Below are positions 46,626-55,943 of a stretch of 64,000 nucleotides of DNA, one piece after another. The translations under genes and the position numbers were made by a program. Under the pieces are notes generated by a model. That model saw nothing but the letters and a program-made list of their open reading frames with translations. It was not told the origin of the DNA and did no database searches. This DNA comes from CAWELS01 sp964468205. GTDB lineage: Bacteria; Acidobacteriota; Terriglobia; Bryobacterales; Bryobacteraceae. The DNA is taken from the NCBI GenBank assembly GCA_964468205.1, contig CAYXVG010000008.1:94834-158833 (forward strand), in the 5' to 3' direction. Each line of letters begins with the position of its first letter. Position 1 is the stretch's first letter.

Positions 46626-47573
46626 TTACTTGACTTTCTGCCGTAGCCACGCCAGCGTCTTCGCAAACCCTTCCTCGTACGGGGTGATTCGAAGCTCGGC
46701 AAGTAGTCCCCGCAACTTCGACGCGTCATACGAAATCGGTTTCACGTAATCAGGAACCATCTGCAGGAAGCCCCGCAGGGGCTTGTGAAAAAGACTTACT
46801 AAGCGGAGGAGCAGCGGCCCGGCGCCGGCCACCTTCACTTCGCTTCCCAGTACCTCGCCTGCAATCGCCGCCGCCCGCTTGCCGGAGAGCGGGCCGCTCC
46901 CGGGCAGAATCCACCGTTCGCCATACGCGGCGCTGTGCTTGGCCGTCCGCGCCGCAATCCTCATCGCGTCGGGGACATAGATGTACTCCCGCTCCGTCGA
47001 CGTGGACCCGATCCAGTTCATCGTCTTACCCTCGGCCGCCTGATGTAAAGGTTGTTGCAGCGTGCTCGTATGGACCCAGGGTCCGTAGAAATCGGGCAGA
47101 TGCAGGATCGCCGCTCCCGCCTGCTGGAGAATATCCTCGGCCTCACGGCGGTAGCGAACCCAGTCATCGCCACCCGTCCGCGGGTGCTCCTCGGAAATCA
47201 CACTATTTGTTACTGGCAGGTAAGCCCAGAAACTGGAGATTTGCACGCAGCGGGCTCCCGTCTGCCTCACGGCGCCGGCGATATTGCGGGCCGTCGCCGG
47301 GTGTTGGTGCATGAGATCGCTCGGCAGGCCAATGCAGTCAAACACCAACGGGCATCCGTCAACCGCCCGCAGCACGCCGCCGCCGTCAAGAGCGTCGGCA
47401 GGCACCCGTTCATCCTCCTCCGTGCCGAACAAGTCCTCCAGGCTGTCCGCGCGGCGGGACACCACCCGCAGGCGCACCCCAGCATTTCGTAACTCTCTCG
47501 CCAAGTGAATTCCGGTGGGACCCGTCGCGCCTAGAATCACCGCCCGGTCGAACAATAGGTCTGGCTCTGGCAT
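46626..47573 (-). CDS. NAD(P)-dependent epimerase/NmrA-like protein
   Basis: A 315-residue extended Rossmann protein. AVILGATGPTGIHLARELRN is the cofactor loop (GxTGxxG form) and RVVSRR follows on strand 2. VQISSFWAYLP replaces the serine region, while the Tyr-x-x-x-Lys is not in the usual form (WVRYRREAE), so an SDR-type reaction is uncertain. The family includes sugar epimerases and NmrA-like regulators. The ATG at 47573 has GAGGACGGGAAC upstream; the longer frame is not homologous. Divergent from the isomerase gene. Confidence 0.82.
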   Translation of the reverse strand: MPEPDLLFDRAVILGATGPTGIHLARELRNAGVRLRVVSRRADSLEDLFGTEEDERVPADALDGGGVLRAVDGCPLVFDCIGLPSDLMHQHPATARNIAGAVRQTGARCVQISSFWAYLPVTNSVISEEHPRTGGDDWVRYRREAEDILQQAGAAILHLPDFYGPWVHTSTLQQPLHQAAEGKTMNWIGSTSTEREYIYVPDAMRIAARTAKHSAAYGERWILPGSGPLSGKRAAAIAGEVLGSEVKVAGAGPLLLRLVSLFHKPLRGFLQMVPDYVKPISYDASKLRGLLAELRITPYEEGFAKTLAWLRQKVK

Positions 47574-47774
47574 GTTCCCGTCCTCGCTCCCTGTCACCAA
47601 GTCTGGCACGATAGAAGTCCCGGCAACCGCCCTCCCGTTCACCAAGTACTCCTCAACCCGCGGCCGGGACGCGGTCTTTGGCTACCCCCACGCCGGAGAT
47701 CGGGAACTGCGCGCGTCCGTTTCAGGTATGCTGATAGGTCTGGCGCGGATGCGCCCGCCCCAGAGAGGTGCTAA

Positions 47775-49184
47775 ATGAAACAGAAAATGACATTCGGACT
47801 CATTATCGGCAACCGGGGATTCTTTCCGGATCACCTGGCAAAATCCGGGCGTGAGGAAATGATTAAGGTCCTCGAGGCGGGAGGTCACCGTGTGGTCGTA
47901 CTCACGCCGGAAGACTCTAAGTTTGGAGCCGTCGAAACCCGCGAGGAAGCCAAGAAGTGTGCCGCACTCTTCAAAAGCAAGGAAAGCGAAATCGACGGCA
48001 TCATCGTCTCCCTGCCCAACTTCGGCGACGAAAGGGCCGTCGCGGAAACGCTGCGAATCGCCGGGCTCGGCGTGCCGGTGCTGATCCAGGCCACGCCTGA
48101 CTCCGCTAGCAACATGACCATCACTGACCGCCGCGACAGCTTTTGCGGGAAGATGAGCGTCTGCAACAACCTGACCCAGTATGGCATCAAGTATTCGCTC
48201 ACCCGCCTCCACACCGTCGCCCCGGATTCCGCCGGTTTCCGCCAGGACGTGGACTGGTTCGCCGCGGTTTGCCGCGTTGTCAACGGGCTCCGCAGAACCC
48301 GCGTCGGCGCCATCGGCGCCCGGCCGGCGGCTTTCAATACGGTCCGCTACAGTGAAAAGCTACTCGAGCGGAGCGGAATCGACGTCGAAACCATCGACCT
48401 CTCGGAGATTTTCGGCCGTATCGGCAAGATGGCCGACAATGACGACGCGGCCCAGGCCAAGCTCAAGGCCATTCAGAACTATGTCTCCACCAAGGACGTC
48501 CCCGCCGAGAGCCTCCTCAAAATGGCCAAGCTCGGCGCCGTCATCGAGGGCTGGATGGGCGAAACCCATGCTACCGTTAGCGCCATCCAGTGCTGGACGT
48601 CCATGGAAGAGTACTTCGGCGTGGTCCCCTGCACCGTGATGAGCATGATGAGTGACTCGCTCTTGCCAAGCGCCTGCGAGGTCGACGTTTGCGGCACCAT
48701 AGCCATGCATTCCATGGCCCTTGCGTCCAACACCCCCAGCGCCTTGCTCGACTGGAACAACAACTACGGGGACGACCCCAACAAGGCCGTCTGCTTCCAC
48801 TGCTCCAACCTGCCGAAGCACTTTTTCAAGGACGTGAAGATGGACTTCCAGGAGATCATCGCCGGCTCGGTAGGCAAAATGAATACCTTCGGCACGTGCG
48901 TCGGCCGCGTCAAGTCCGGACCCATGACCTTCGCCCGCATGTCCACCATCGACGACGAGGGCGTGATCGCCGGCTACCTCGGCGAAGGCGTATTCACCGA
49001 CGACCCCCTCGAAACCTTCGGAGGCGCCGGCGTTGTCGAAATTCCGGACCTCCAGGGCTTGCTCAAATACATCTGCGAGCAAGGCTTCGAACACCATGTC
49101 GCCGCGAACCTCTCAAATGTCGCGAACGTGATCGAGGAAGCCTGGTCTAAGTACATGGGGTGGGACGTTTACCGCCATAGCTAA
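47775..49184 (+). CDS. L-fucose/L-arabinose isomerase family protein
   Basis: A 469-residue protein of the FucI/AraA-like fold. Segments LIIGNRGFFPDHLAKSGREE, GLGVPVLIQATPD, VGAIGARPAAFNTVRY, the acidic ligands in IEGWMGETHAT and EVDVCGTIAMHSMALAS, and the late GEGVFTDDPLETFGG are typical of this family, which interconverts aldoses and ketoses with Mn2+ in the cytoplasm. Some relatives act on sulfoquinovose or other modified sugars, so the substrate is open. GAGAGGTG precedes the ATG. A strong terminator follows at 49205. Confidence 0.87.
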   Translation: MKQKMTFGLIIGNRGFFPDHLAKSGREEMIKVLEAGGHRVVVLTPEDSKFGAVETREEAKKCAALFKSKESEIDGIIVSLPNFGDERAVAETLRIAGLGVPVLIQATPDSASNMTITDRRDSFCGKMSVCNNLTQYGIKYSLTRLHTVAPDSAGFRQDVDWFAAVCRVVNGLRRTRVGAIGARPAAFNTVRYSEKLLERSGIDVETIDLSEIFGRIGKMADNDDAAQAKLKAIQNYVSTKDVPAESLLKMAKLGAVIEGWMGETHATVSAIQCWTSMEEYFGVVPCTVMSMMSDSLLPSACEVDVCGTIAMHSMALASNTPSALLDWNNNYGDDPNKAVCFHCSNLPKHFFKDVKMDFQEIIAGSVGKMNTFGTCVGRVKSGPMTFARMSTIDDEGVIAGYLGEGVFTDDPLETFGGAGVVEIPDLQGLLKYICEQGFEHHVAANLSNVANVIEEAWSKYMGWDVYRHS

Positions 49185-49204
49185 CTGCAACAAAACACGT
49201 TTGT

Positions 49205-49240
49205 AAACGGCGGAGCCTACAAGAGTGGCTCCGCCGTTTT
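49205..49240 (+). terminator. Intrinsic terminator after the isomerase gene
   Basis: AAACGGCGGAGCC (49205-49217) and GGCTCCGCCGTTT (49227-49239) form a perfect 13-bp stem with a 9-base loop, ending in TTTT. It lies 21 bp after the stop codon. Confidence 0.9.
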
Positions 49241-49340
49241 AATTCCGGATACGAAAATCTGGAATTAGACAAATCTTTCACTGTCCGTTCATCATCCTGG
49301 AACAGCCCGCGGAATAGACTTCAAACAGGATGTACCGCCA

Positions 49341-49934
49341 TTGTTCCAGGACGTACCGCGGATGACGCTCGCCGAGGCCGTCGCCGAGATCGTCGCGAAT
49401 CCATGGACCCGCCTTGTCCGCGAGTGGAACTGGAAATCCGCGCTGTTCAGCTCTCTCATCCGGGGCGGAATCTTCTTCGCGACGAACGCGACCGCCGGCG
49501 TCCATGCGGCCACCGGCGCGCTGATGGCGGAGGTCGCGTTCGGAATCACAACCTCCGGATTCTACGGCTCGCTTGTGCAGGTCCTGCGAAAGGTGGAGCC
49601 GCTCTGGAAGGCGGGCTTGGCGGTCGGGCTCATGATGCCCTGCATCCTGCACACACTCGAGTTCGCCGTCCACTGGAATCGGGGTACCCCGAAAATTGGC
49701 CTGAGCCTGTTTGTCTCGGTGCTGTTCACGATCTTCTCAATGCTCTTTAACCTCTACGCCATGCGCCGGGGGGTAATGGTCGTTGGTGAGGGGCAGCGCC
49801 CCCTGCTTCAGGACCTCTCGTTAATCCCCGGCGTCATCGCGGGCTTCTTCGCCACCGGCGCGATGCTCTGCAGGAAGGGCTTGGCGGCGCTTTGGAAATG
49901 GATTTCAGCTTTCGACCACGACGTACTGCTATGA
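49341..49934 (+). CDS. Membrane protein of unknown function
   Basis: A protein of up to 197 residues from a TTG at 49341; an ATG at 49362 would shorten it by seven. I see about four hydrophobic segments: GIFFATNATAGVHAATGALM, AGLAVGLMMPCILHTLEF, IGLSLFVSVLFTIFSMLFNL and LIPGVIAGFFATGAML. The N-terminal part (AVAEIVANPWTRLVREWNWK) is soluble. No enzyme motif is recognisable. It overlaps the following Tat-leader protein by ATGA, so the two are made together and may form a membrane-periplasm pair. I do not know the family. Confidence 0.7.
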   Translation: MFQDVPRMTLAEAVAEIVANPWTRLVREWNWKSALFSSLIRGGIFFATNATAGVHAATGALMAEVAFGITTSGFYGSLVQVLRKVEPLWKAGLAVGLMMPCILHTLEFAVHWNRGTPKIGLSLFVSVLFTIFSMLFNLYAMRRGVMVVGEGQRPLLQDLSLIPGVIAGFFATGAMLCRKGLAALWKWISAFDHDVLL

Positions 49935-50974
49935 CAGCAAACAACAGATATCGCGGGATACACGAATTCGCCTCCCGGACGCCGTTCAGCCGGCGGGGCT
50001 TCCTGTACTGTCTGGCTGGCCTGGCGGCTCTGCCGTCCGCGCCGGCCGGCGCCGTAGATGCCGCTCTACAGTCGCGCCGCTACCGCGCCGACGCCGTAGT
50101 CACCGTTCTTTCTATCCCGATCGTCACCAAAAGCGGCGTCGGAAGCGGTTTTGCCGAGATGGAAGAGACCGGGCCTGACAACCAGCGGAAGCTGAGTCTT
50201 CGCTTCGCCGCCGGTTCGCTCCCGGACAAGGCCGCCGGCTTGAACCGGATGGGCTATATCCAAGAGGAGATCATTCGCCGCGGTAATGAACCGGCCAAGG
50301 CCGGCTACTTCGGATTCATGACCTCCTCCGACGAGCATGATTTGGACGAAGCCCGGCAGGCGATGAAACAGGGGCAAGACACCTCCTCCCTGCCCTACTC
50401 GGTCATCGCGGGTTCCGCAGAGCCCGGCGGCTACCGCGCCTTCAAGACACGCTTCTACCCGGACGGCTCCTACACTTGGGCTGACTGGAACGGACTGCTC
50501 GCGCAGGCCCGCCACGTCGCCGCTTCCTCGACCGGACAGGCGCCGGCAAGAGACCTTGATGACAACGGCACGGTCCCGGCGCCGATGCTCTGCACACTAG
50601 TGGAGGCCATGCGCCACGATGAGGAAAATCTCGAACGCCTGTTCGTTTGGGGCGACCAGGAATACGTCCTCAAGGTCCGGAAAGACCGCGACGAAAAAAT
50701 GGGCGCTCGACTGGCGGACCGAAATCTCACGGACCGTCCGGCTGACGTTGTCCGCCTGACCGGAAAAGCCTCCAACCGTCACACTGGCAAGGGAAGCAAA
50801 TTCCGGCTGTGGTATGACGCCGGTGGCGAGTCCATCCTTCCCCTGCGTATCGAATACCGGCCGCGCTCCTTCCTGCATCTGATTTTCGAAGCCGATCCAA
50901 GCGCCGGAGATGATCTGAATTCGCCTGAACTCTACTCGCAAAGCCGCGCGGCGAACGGAAACGGCAGCGAGTAA
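49931..50974 (+). CDS. Tat-exported protein of unknown function
   Basis: A 347-residue protein starting MTANNRYRGIHEFASRTPFS then RRGFLYCLAGLAALPSAPAG, a clear Tat leader. The mature part contains SIPIVTKSGVGSGFAEMEET near residue 75, a possible nucleotide or sugar contact but not a known signature, then a mixed alpha/beta pattern ending in a strand-rich region (KFRLWYDAGGESILPLRIEY). No catalytic motif is recognised. It is coupled to the membrane protein upstream and followed by a 120-bp gap. Confidence 0.72.
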   Translation: MTANNRYRGIHEFASRTPFSRRGFLYCLAGLAALPSAPAGAVDAALQSRRYRADAVVTVLSIPIVTKSGVGSGFAEMEETGPDNQRKLSLRFAAGSLPDKAAGLNRMGYIQEEIIRRGNEPAKAGYFGFMTSSDEHDLDEARQAMKQGQDTSSLPYSVIAGSAEPGGYRAFKTRFYPDGSYTWADWNGLLAQARHVAASSTGQAPARDLDDNGTVPAPMLCTLVEAMRHDEENLERLFVWGDQEYVLKVRKDRDEKMGARLADRNLTDRPADVVRLTGKASNRHTGKGSKFRLWYDAGGESILPLRIEYRPRSFLHLIFEADPSAGDDLNSPELYSQSRAANGNGSE

Positions 50975-51094
50975 TCTGTAACAATATGCTCACACCGGAG
51001 TCTTTAGGTGTTTGAGCTGGATCGTGGAGACTGCCATCATAGGTAGTTGTAACTGGGCGCATGAAGTACCGCGCTAGCAGAAGCACGGAACCCA

Positions 51095-52228
51095 ATGGTC
51101 AAAAACTCAGTTCGAATGTTCTGGAGAGATCCGGCGGCCGCTCAGGGCTTCCGGACTGGAATTTCCATCCACAGCCACACGCTCTGCTCCAAGGAGCGAT
51201 TGAGCTTCTTGCCCGTCATGGTACCGCTGCTGCCGGGCGGCGCCGCGGTCCTCCGAAAAGTTGAGGCGATGCACGAAAACGGCAAGGGAGAAAAGCTTGA
51301 CTACTCTCGCGGCTGGTGGACTCCGCCGCTCTCCCCGCAGCACGCCTACAATCTGGAGGCGAATCAAATCGCGGACAAACTCGGCCTCAGCCCGCTGGTT
51401 TCGCTCAGCGACCACGACAACATCGAGGCCGCTTCCATGCTGCAACTCATGGACGGCTACCGCGACGCGCCGATCTCGGTCGAGTGGACCATTTCCTACT
51501 CACTCGCAAAATTTCATCTCGGAATTCATAACCTGCCCCGGGAGAGCGCCCGGCAGTTCATCACCTGGATGAACGAGTTCACCGACGACAGCTCTCGCTG
51601 GGATCTTCGCGAACTGCTCGACGCCCTCCAGGCGATCGACGACGTGCTGATCGTGCTCAACCATCCGCTTAGCGACGAAGGCCGGGTGGGGCGCCACGTC
51701 CACACCGATCACGTGAAGCATTTCCTACACGACTGCGGCCGGTGGATCCATGCCCTTGAGTTGAATGGCCTGCAGCCCTGGAAAGACAACTCCCAAGTCT
51801 CGCTCATCGCCCGGGAGTTCGACCTCCCGCTTATCTCTGGCGGCGACCGGCACGGTTGCGAGCCGAACGCAAACGTCAACGTCACTAACGCCCAAACCTT
51901 CGGCGAGTTTGTCCACGAAATCAGGCGCGACCGTGTTTCTAATCTGGTCTTCATGCCGCATTACCGCGAGCCGCTAAAGATTCGCTATCTGGAGAATATT
52001 TGGCACATTCTCCGTCACATGCCGGACAACCCGGGACGCGAACGCTGGTGCGACCGCGCTTACTACCAGATGCTGAATGACGAGCCGCGTCCCATCGCCG
52101 CCCTCACCAACCACGTCGGAATCCAGATGTTCAACCGGTTCATCAACCTCATCGGGTTGCTGGCGAGCAGGCCCGTCCGTCCCGCGCTCAAGCTGGTCTG
52201 GTCCGAGCAGGAGGGAGGCTACCGTTGA
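51095..52228 (+). CDS. PHP-domain metal-dependent hydrolase
   Basis: A 377-residue protein of the PHP superfamily. Metal-binding motifs are in order: SIHSHT (residues 25-30), SDHDN near 108, LNHPL near 190 and SGGDRHG near 250. PHP proteins hydrolyse phosphoesters, as in histidinol phosphatase and polymerase subunits, usually with a trinuclear metal site. No signal peptide is seen. The stop overlaps the start of the glycosyltransferase gene (TTGA), so they are coupled and may act on the same lipid- or sugar-phosphate. Start ATG at 51095. Confidence 0.87.
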   Translation: MVKNSVRMFWRDPAAAQGFRTGISIHSHTLCSKERLSFLPVMVPLLPGGAAVLRKVEAMHENGKGEKLDYSRGWWTPPLSPQHAYNLEANQIADKLGLSPLVSLSDHDNIEAASMLQLMDGYRDAPISVEWTISYSLAKFHLGIHNLPRESARQFITWMNEFTDDSSRWDLRELLDALQAIDDVLIVLNHPLSDEGRVGRHVHTDHVKHFLHDCGRWIHALELNGLQPWKDNSQVSLIAREFDLPLISGGDRHGCEPNANVNVTNAQTFGEFVHEIRRDRVSNLVFMPHYREPLKIRYLENIWHILRHMPDNPGRERWCDRAYYQMLNDEPRPIAALTNHVGIQMFNRFINLIGLLASRPVRPALKLVWSEQEGGYR

Positions 52229-53460
52229 GCGGCGCCCCGCGTGTGGCCTTCCTCACCGACTCCTATCACGAAGTCAACGGGGCCGCGCGCACGTGCCGGG
52301 AACTCGAAGCTTTCGCCCGGAGGAAGAATCATTCTTTCTGCTGCGTCCGCTACGGTAACGAGGAATACTCCGGTCAGGATGGCAGCGTCCGCATCCTGCA
52401 ATTGAAGCGGAGTTCCTGGAAGTTCCCGGTGGATCCGGACCTCGACTTCGACACCCGCTTCTACCGCTACCGCCCGCTCGTCGTGGAAACTCTCCGCGAC
52501 TTCAAGCCGGACCTCGTGCACATCATCAGTTTCGGCGACGCAGGCATCCTCGGCGCCATCGCCGCCGCCGTGCTCAAAGTTCCGCTCGTGCTTTCCTGGC
52601 ACACGAACTTCCACGAATTCGCATCCCGCCGGGTGCAGAATTCGTTCCGCTGGATTCCCGCACCTGTCCGTGACCCGCTCTCCGGCAAAGTCGAAGACTT
52701 CGTGTTGGACCGTGTGCTTTGGTACTTTGGGCGCGGCGATGTCCTTCTCGCACCCAGCCCGGAACTGGTCGAGTTGCTCAAAACCCGCACTGGCCGCCCC
52801 ACCTTCTACATGGGCCGCGGCGTCGACACCCAGTTCTTCTCCCCGGATCACCGCGAACGCGGCGATGACCTTTTCAACATCGGATTCGTCGGCCGGCTCA
52901 TGCCGGAGAAGAACGTGCGTTTCTTCGCCGCCATCGCCGACAAGCTCGAGGCCGCCGGTCACAACGATTTCCGCATCACCATGGTCGGCCACGGACCGGA
53001 ACGCGACTGGCTCGCCGCCAACGTCAAGCGCGTCACGCTCACCGGCGTTCTCCACGGCGAGGACCTCGGACGCGCCTATGCAAACTTCGACGTCTTCGCG
53101 TTCCCGTCCCAGACCGACACATTCGGACAGGTGGTCCAGGAAGCCCAGTCCTCCGGCGTGCCGGCCGTGGTCACCGACAAGGGCGGGCCGCAATTCCTGC
53201 TTGAACACAACGCCACCGGCTTCGTCGCCCGCAACGACGGCGAGTTCATCGAGTATCTGGTCAAGCTGAAGAACGACCCCGTTCTGCGGGAACGGATGGG
53301 CATTCACGCCCGGCGAACCGTCCACCTGAAGTGTTGGGACCGTATCTTTCTCGAGGTCTACAAAGCCTACAACTTCTGCAAACTCGCCGGACCGAGACGC
53401 AAACAGAACGGCAACCAGCTTCACCTCGATCCGATCCCGGTCAGAACCGATTCTCTCTGA
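52225..53460 (+). CDS. GT4-type glycosyltransferase
   Basis: A 411-residue GT-B glycosyltransferase. The N-terminal domain begins RVAFLTDSYHEVNGAARTCR with the acceptor loop; LVLSWHTNFHEFAS is typical of GT4 mannosyl- or glucosyltransferases of phosphatidylinositol type; the C-terminal domain has FVGRLMPEKNVRFF and the donor-binding E-x7-E region VFAFPSQTDTFGQVVQEAQ. It would move a hexose from a nucleotide sugar to a lipid or glycan at the membrane. The start is a TTG overlapping the PHP stop; no ATG is near. Substrate unknown. Confidence 0.92.
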   Translation: MSGAPRVAFLTDSYHEVNGAARTCRELEAFARRKNHSFCCVRYGNEEYSGQDGSVRILQLKRSSWKFPVDPDLDFDTRFYRYRPLVVETLRDFKPDLVHIISFGDAGILGAIAAAVLKVPLVLSWHTNFHEFASRRVQNSFRWIPAPVRDPLSGKVEDFVLDRVLWYFGRGDVLLAPSPELVELLKTRTGRPTFYMGRGVDTQFFSPDHRERGDDLFNIGFVGRLMPEKNVRFFAAIADKLEAAGHNDFRITMVGHGPERDWLAANVKRVTLTGVLHGEDLGRAYANFDVFAFPSQTDTFGQVVQEAQSSGVPAVVTDKGGPQFLLEHNATGFVARNDGEFIEYLVKLKNDPVLRERMGIHARRTVHLKCWDRIFLEVYKAYNFCKLAGPRRKQNGNQLHLDPIPVRTDSL

Positions 53461-53492
53461 AACGCCACCCCAAGCCGGTAGACTGGGTATCG

Positions 53493-54185
53493 ATGCGCGC
53501 TCATTATCTCCAGCACGTCCCGTTTGAAGGGCTCGGCAGTATCAAGCCATGGCTTGCCGCGGCGGGCTACGAGATAACGCGAACCCGTCTGTTCGCCGGC
53601 GAGGGTCATCCGTCGCCGAATGAGGTTGATTTCCTTACCGTCATGGGCGGTCCGATGAGCGTCAACGACGAGCGGACCTACCCGTGGCTGGCCGGCGAGA
53701 TGCAATTCCTCCGGGATTTCATCGAAACCGGACGGCCGCTCCTTGGCATCTGCCTCGGCGCACAGCTCATCGCCAGCGCGCTGGGCTGCAGCGTACACCC
53801 AAATCGCGATAAGGAGATCGGCTGGTTTCCAGTCGAAGGCATCCCGCCGGGAGACGCCGCCGCATTCGCGTTCCCGCGCTCAACCGAGGTCTTCCACTGG
53901 CACGGCGAAACGTTTGACCTGCCGCCAGGAGCCCTCCACCTGGCCCGTAGTGAGGCGTGCGAGAACCAGGCGTTTCAGCTCGGCCGCTCGGTGATCGGAC
54001 TCCAGTTTCACATCGAGACCACTCCGGAAGCCGCCCGTGCCCTCGTCGAGAATTGCCGCTCCGAACTCGTCGCCGGAAGCCATGTCCAGACGGCCGAGGC
54101 GATCCTCGCCGCCACGCCTCAAAAATACAGCGTCATCAACAACCTGATGGCTGATCTCCTCGCGTATCTGACCGCATCCCGGTAA
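53493..54185 (+). CDS. Class I glutamine amidotransferase-like protein
   Basis: A 230-residue GATase1 domain protein. The nucleophile C87 is in LGICLGAQ, and the His-Glu pair is in LQFHIETTP near residue 172, giving a complete triad. VMGGPMSVND is the family's oxyanion strand. Free-standing members supply ammonia or cleave gamma-glutamyl bonds. The ATG at 53493 is 33 bp after the glycosyltransferase gene, probably the last gene of the run that starts at 51095. A strong hairpin follows at 54207. Confidence 0.9.
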   Translation: MRAHYLQHVPFEGLGSIKPWLAAAGYEITRTRLFAGEGHPSPNEVDFLTVMGGPMSVNDERTYPWLAGEMQFLRDFIETGRPLLGICLGAQLIASALGCSVHPNRDKEIGWFPVEGIPPGDAAAFAFPRSTEVFHWHGETFDLPPGALHLARSEACENQAFQLGRSVIGLQFHIETTPEAARALVENCRSELVAGSHVQTAEAILAATPQKYSVINNLMADLLAYLTASR

Positions 54186-54206
54186 AACCGTGGCCCAAAA
54201 TACCAA

Positions 54207-54240
54207 CCGGCCCGCTCCGTCTGCATGCGGAGCGGGCCGG
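54207..54240. terminator. Bidirectional hairpin terminator
   Basis: CCGGCCCGCTCCG (54207-54219) and CGGAGCGGGCCGG (54228-54240) form a perfect 13-bp stem with an 8-base loop between two converging genes. On the minus strand a TTGGTATTTT tract follows the stem, so it ends the VWA gene best; on the plus strand there is no T run. Confidence 0.75.
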
Positions 54241-54430
54241 ACCCGGTGCGAAAGGAGACTCCACCGGAAAGCTTCATCCGCGAAGTCCGTGTGGTACAAA
54301 GACGTGCATCCTCAGTTTCGCCTCTGTTTCAGTTTTTTTAAAGTGGTTGAATACCCGAGATCACCTAGGAAATCGCACCGAGAAGTACTAGCCGGCGATG
54401 CGGCTCCGCTCCCGTCGCGGCAACTCCCGC

Positions 54431-55864
54431 CTATCGGGAGAAATCCACCGTCTCGAGCGTCGTCTGCCCGGCGGATACCGTCACCGCAATTGTCCGGCTC
54501 GCGGCGCCCGGTACCTTCAGCGGGTTGACGACAACCAGATAGTCCCCAGGAGGCAGTTCATAGGTCCTTGGGTTCGAGCTGGTACTGGTGTAGGTACGCC
54601 CGCCGGCTACCGCCTTACCCGCCGAATCGGCGACATTCGTGACCGCGTCCACCAACTCGCCGCCCTTCACCGCGCCGATCTTCAGCGTTCCGGTGGTGAA
54701 GGCCTGCTCCACTTCGGTCCGGTTCTTGGGCTCGACCTGAATTCCGGAGAGCTTCTCTGTCGGTCCGCCAGCGATTTCGAGCGCCGTGATCACTACATCG
54801 TAGGAGCCCGGCGGCAGCCGGAACACCTTCGGATTCGACGACGCCGAGGTATAGCTCCGGCCGCCGGCGGCCGCCTTCGTGGTTCCCGCCGCTACCACGC
54901 GAATGGTGGCGTCGGAGAGCGCGCCGTTCCGGCTCACCAGAACGCTCAGCTCTCCGGTGGAAAAATCGGCGACCTTCTCCACCACCGTCCCCGCCTCGAC
55001 AACAACCTTCTCCAGCCGCCTTTCGACCCCGCCCTGAACCTGCAGCGGCGTGACCGTGATGTCATAGGTCCCGGCTTCCATCGGGAACCGCCTCGGATTA
55101 GTCTGCGGGCCGGAATAGGTGCGGCCACCCGCGACCCGCTCTCCCGAGGAGCTATAAACATAGACCATCGCGTCGTGCAGCTTGCCATCGACGATCGACT
55201 TCACTGACAGAGTCGCATCCTGGGGCGGCGCCTCCGCGGTCATGGTCCGCTCCAGCGCCGCGGAGAGTTCTTCCGCACTTTCGGCGGGAAGATAGAGCCC
55301 GCCGCCCGCCTGGGCGGCGCATTCGAGCGACGAGACGTTTTCTTTCGCCACGTCGAATCCGACGATGTGCAGGACGAATTCCGCGCCGGCCTCCCGAGCC
55401 GCTCGGACCGCCGCGCAGGGGTCTCCACCACAGGTCTCCAGCCCATCCGTTACGAGGACAATAGTCCCCGGTTTGCCCACTTTGGCTGACTCGGCCGCCG
55501 CCTGTTCGAAAGACTTCGTGATCGGCGTCATTCCGAGCGGGTTTAAGTTGTCGACTCGATCGGGAACATCCGAAGACAAGTCCGACCCCGGCGCCACAAG
55601 CGTCTCAATGTCCCCGCACTCGCCTTTCTGGCGATGCCCATACGCCACGAGCCCAAGCTTCGCGTGCGCAGGCAGCTTGCCCACCAGATCGCGGATTACC
55701 CGGCGCGCCGCCTCGATCTTGGTCTCGTTCTTCACCCTCCCCCACATCGATCCCGAAGCATCGAGGATCAGCACGAGGTTCTCCGTCCCAGCCGCCGGCA
55801 GCGATCCAGCGAGCAGAGCCGCCAGCGCTGCCATAATTCCGATTTTCCCAGCCTGTCTAATCAT
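54431..55864 (-). CDS. VWA-domain protein with three C-terminal beta repeats
   Basis: A 477-residue exported protein. After a signal peptide (GIMAALAALLAGSLPAAG) comes a von Willebrand A domain with an intact MIDAS: DASGSMWG, T in NPLGMTPIT and D in LVTDGLET. From about residue 210 three copies of an 85-90-residue unit follow, each with GGRTY/GGRSY, a Ser/Thr run, NPR/NPK and LPPGxYDVVV or similar. The units resemble PEGA/carboxypeptidase-regulatory-like beta sandwiches. Likely a periplasmic metal-dependent adhesion or complex scaffold; no partner genes adjoin. Start ATG at 55864; a GTG lies 6 bp before. Confidence 0.85.
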   Translation of the reverse strand: MIRQAGKIGIMAALAALLAGSLPAAGTENLVLILDASGSMWGRVKNETKIEAARRVIRDLVGKLPAHAKLGLVAYGHRQKGECGDIETLVAPGSDLSSDVPDRVDNLNPLGMTPITKSFEQAAAESAKVGKPGTIVLVTDGLETCGGDPCAAVRAAREAGAEFVLHIVGFDVAKENVSSLECAAQAGGGLYLPAESAEELSAALERTMTAEAPPQDATLSVKSIVDGKLHDAMVYVYSSSGERVAGGRTYSGPQTNPRRFPMEAGTYDITVTPLQVQGGVERRLEKVVVEAGTVVEKVADFSTGELSVLVSRNGALSDATIRVVAAGTTKAAAGGRSYTSASSNPKVFRLPPGSYDVVITALEIAGGPTEKLSGIQVEPKNRTEVEQAFTTGTLKIGAVKGGELVDAVTNVADSAGKAVAGGRTYTSTSSNPRTYELPPGDYLVVVNPLKVPGAASRTIAVTVSAGQTTLETVDFSR

Positions 55865-55943
55865 CACCACTTAGTACACCTTGTCGCGGCTGCCGCGTCA
55901 ACTGTAGCGGACCCAGCCCCGCCCAAAGGGCTACGCTGGAAGA

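Noticed and set aside
49257..49272. A seventh copy of the 16-bp palindrome
   Set aside because: Only 11 of 16 positions match with the right half site lost, and no promoter boxes accompany it.
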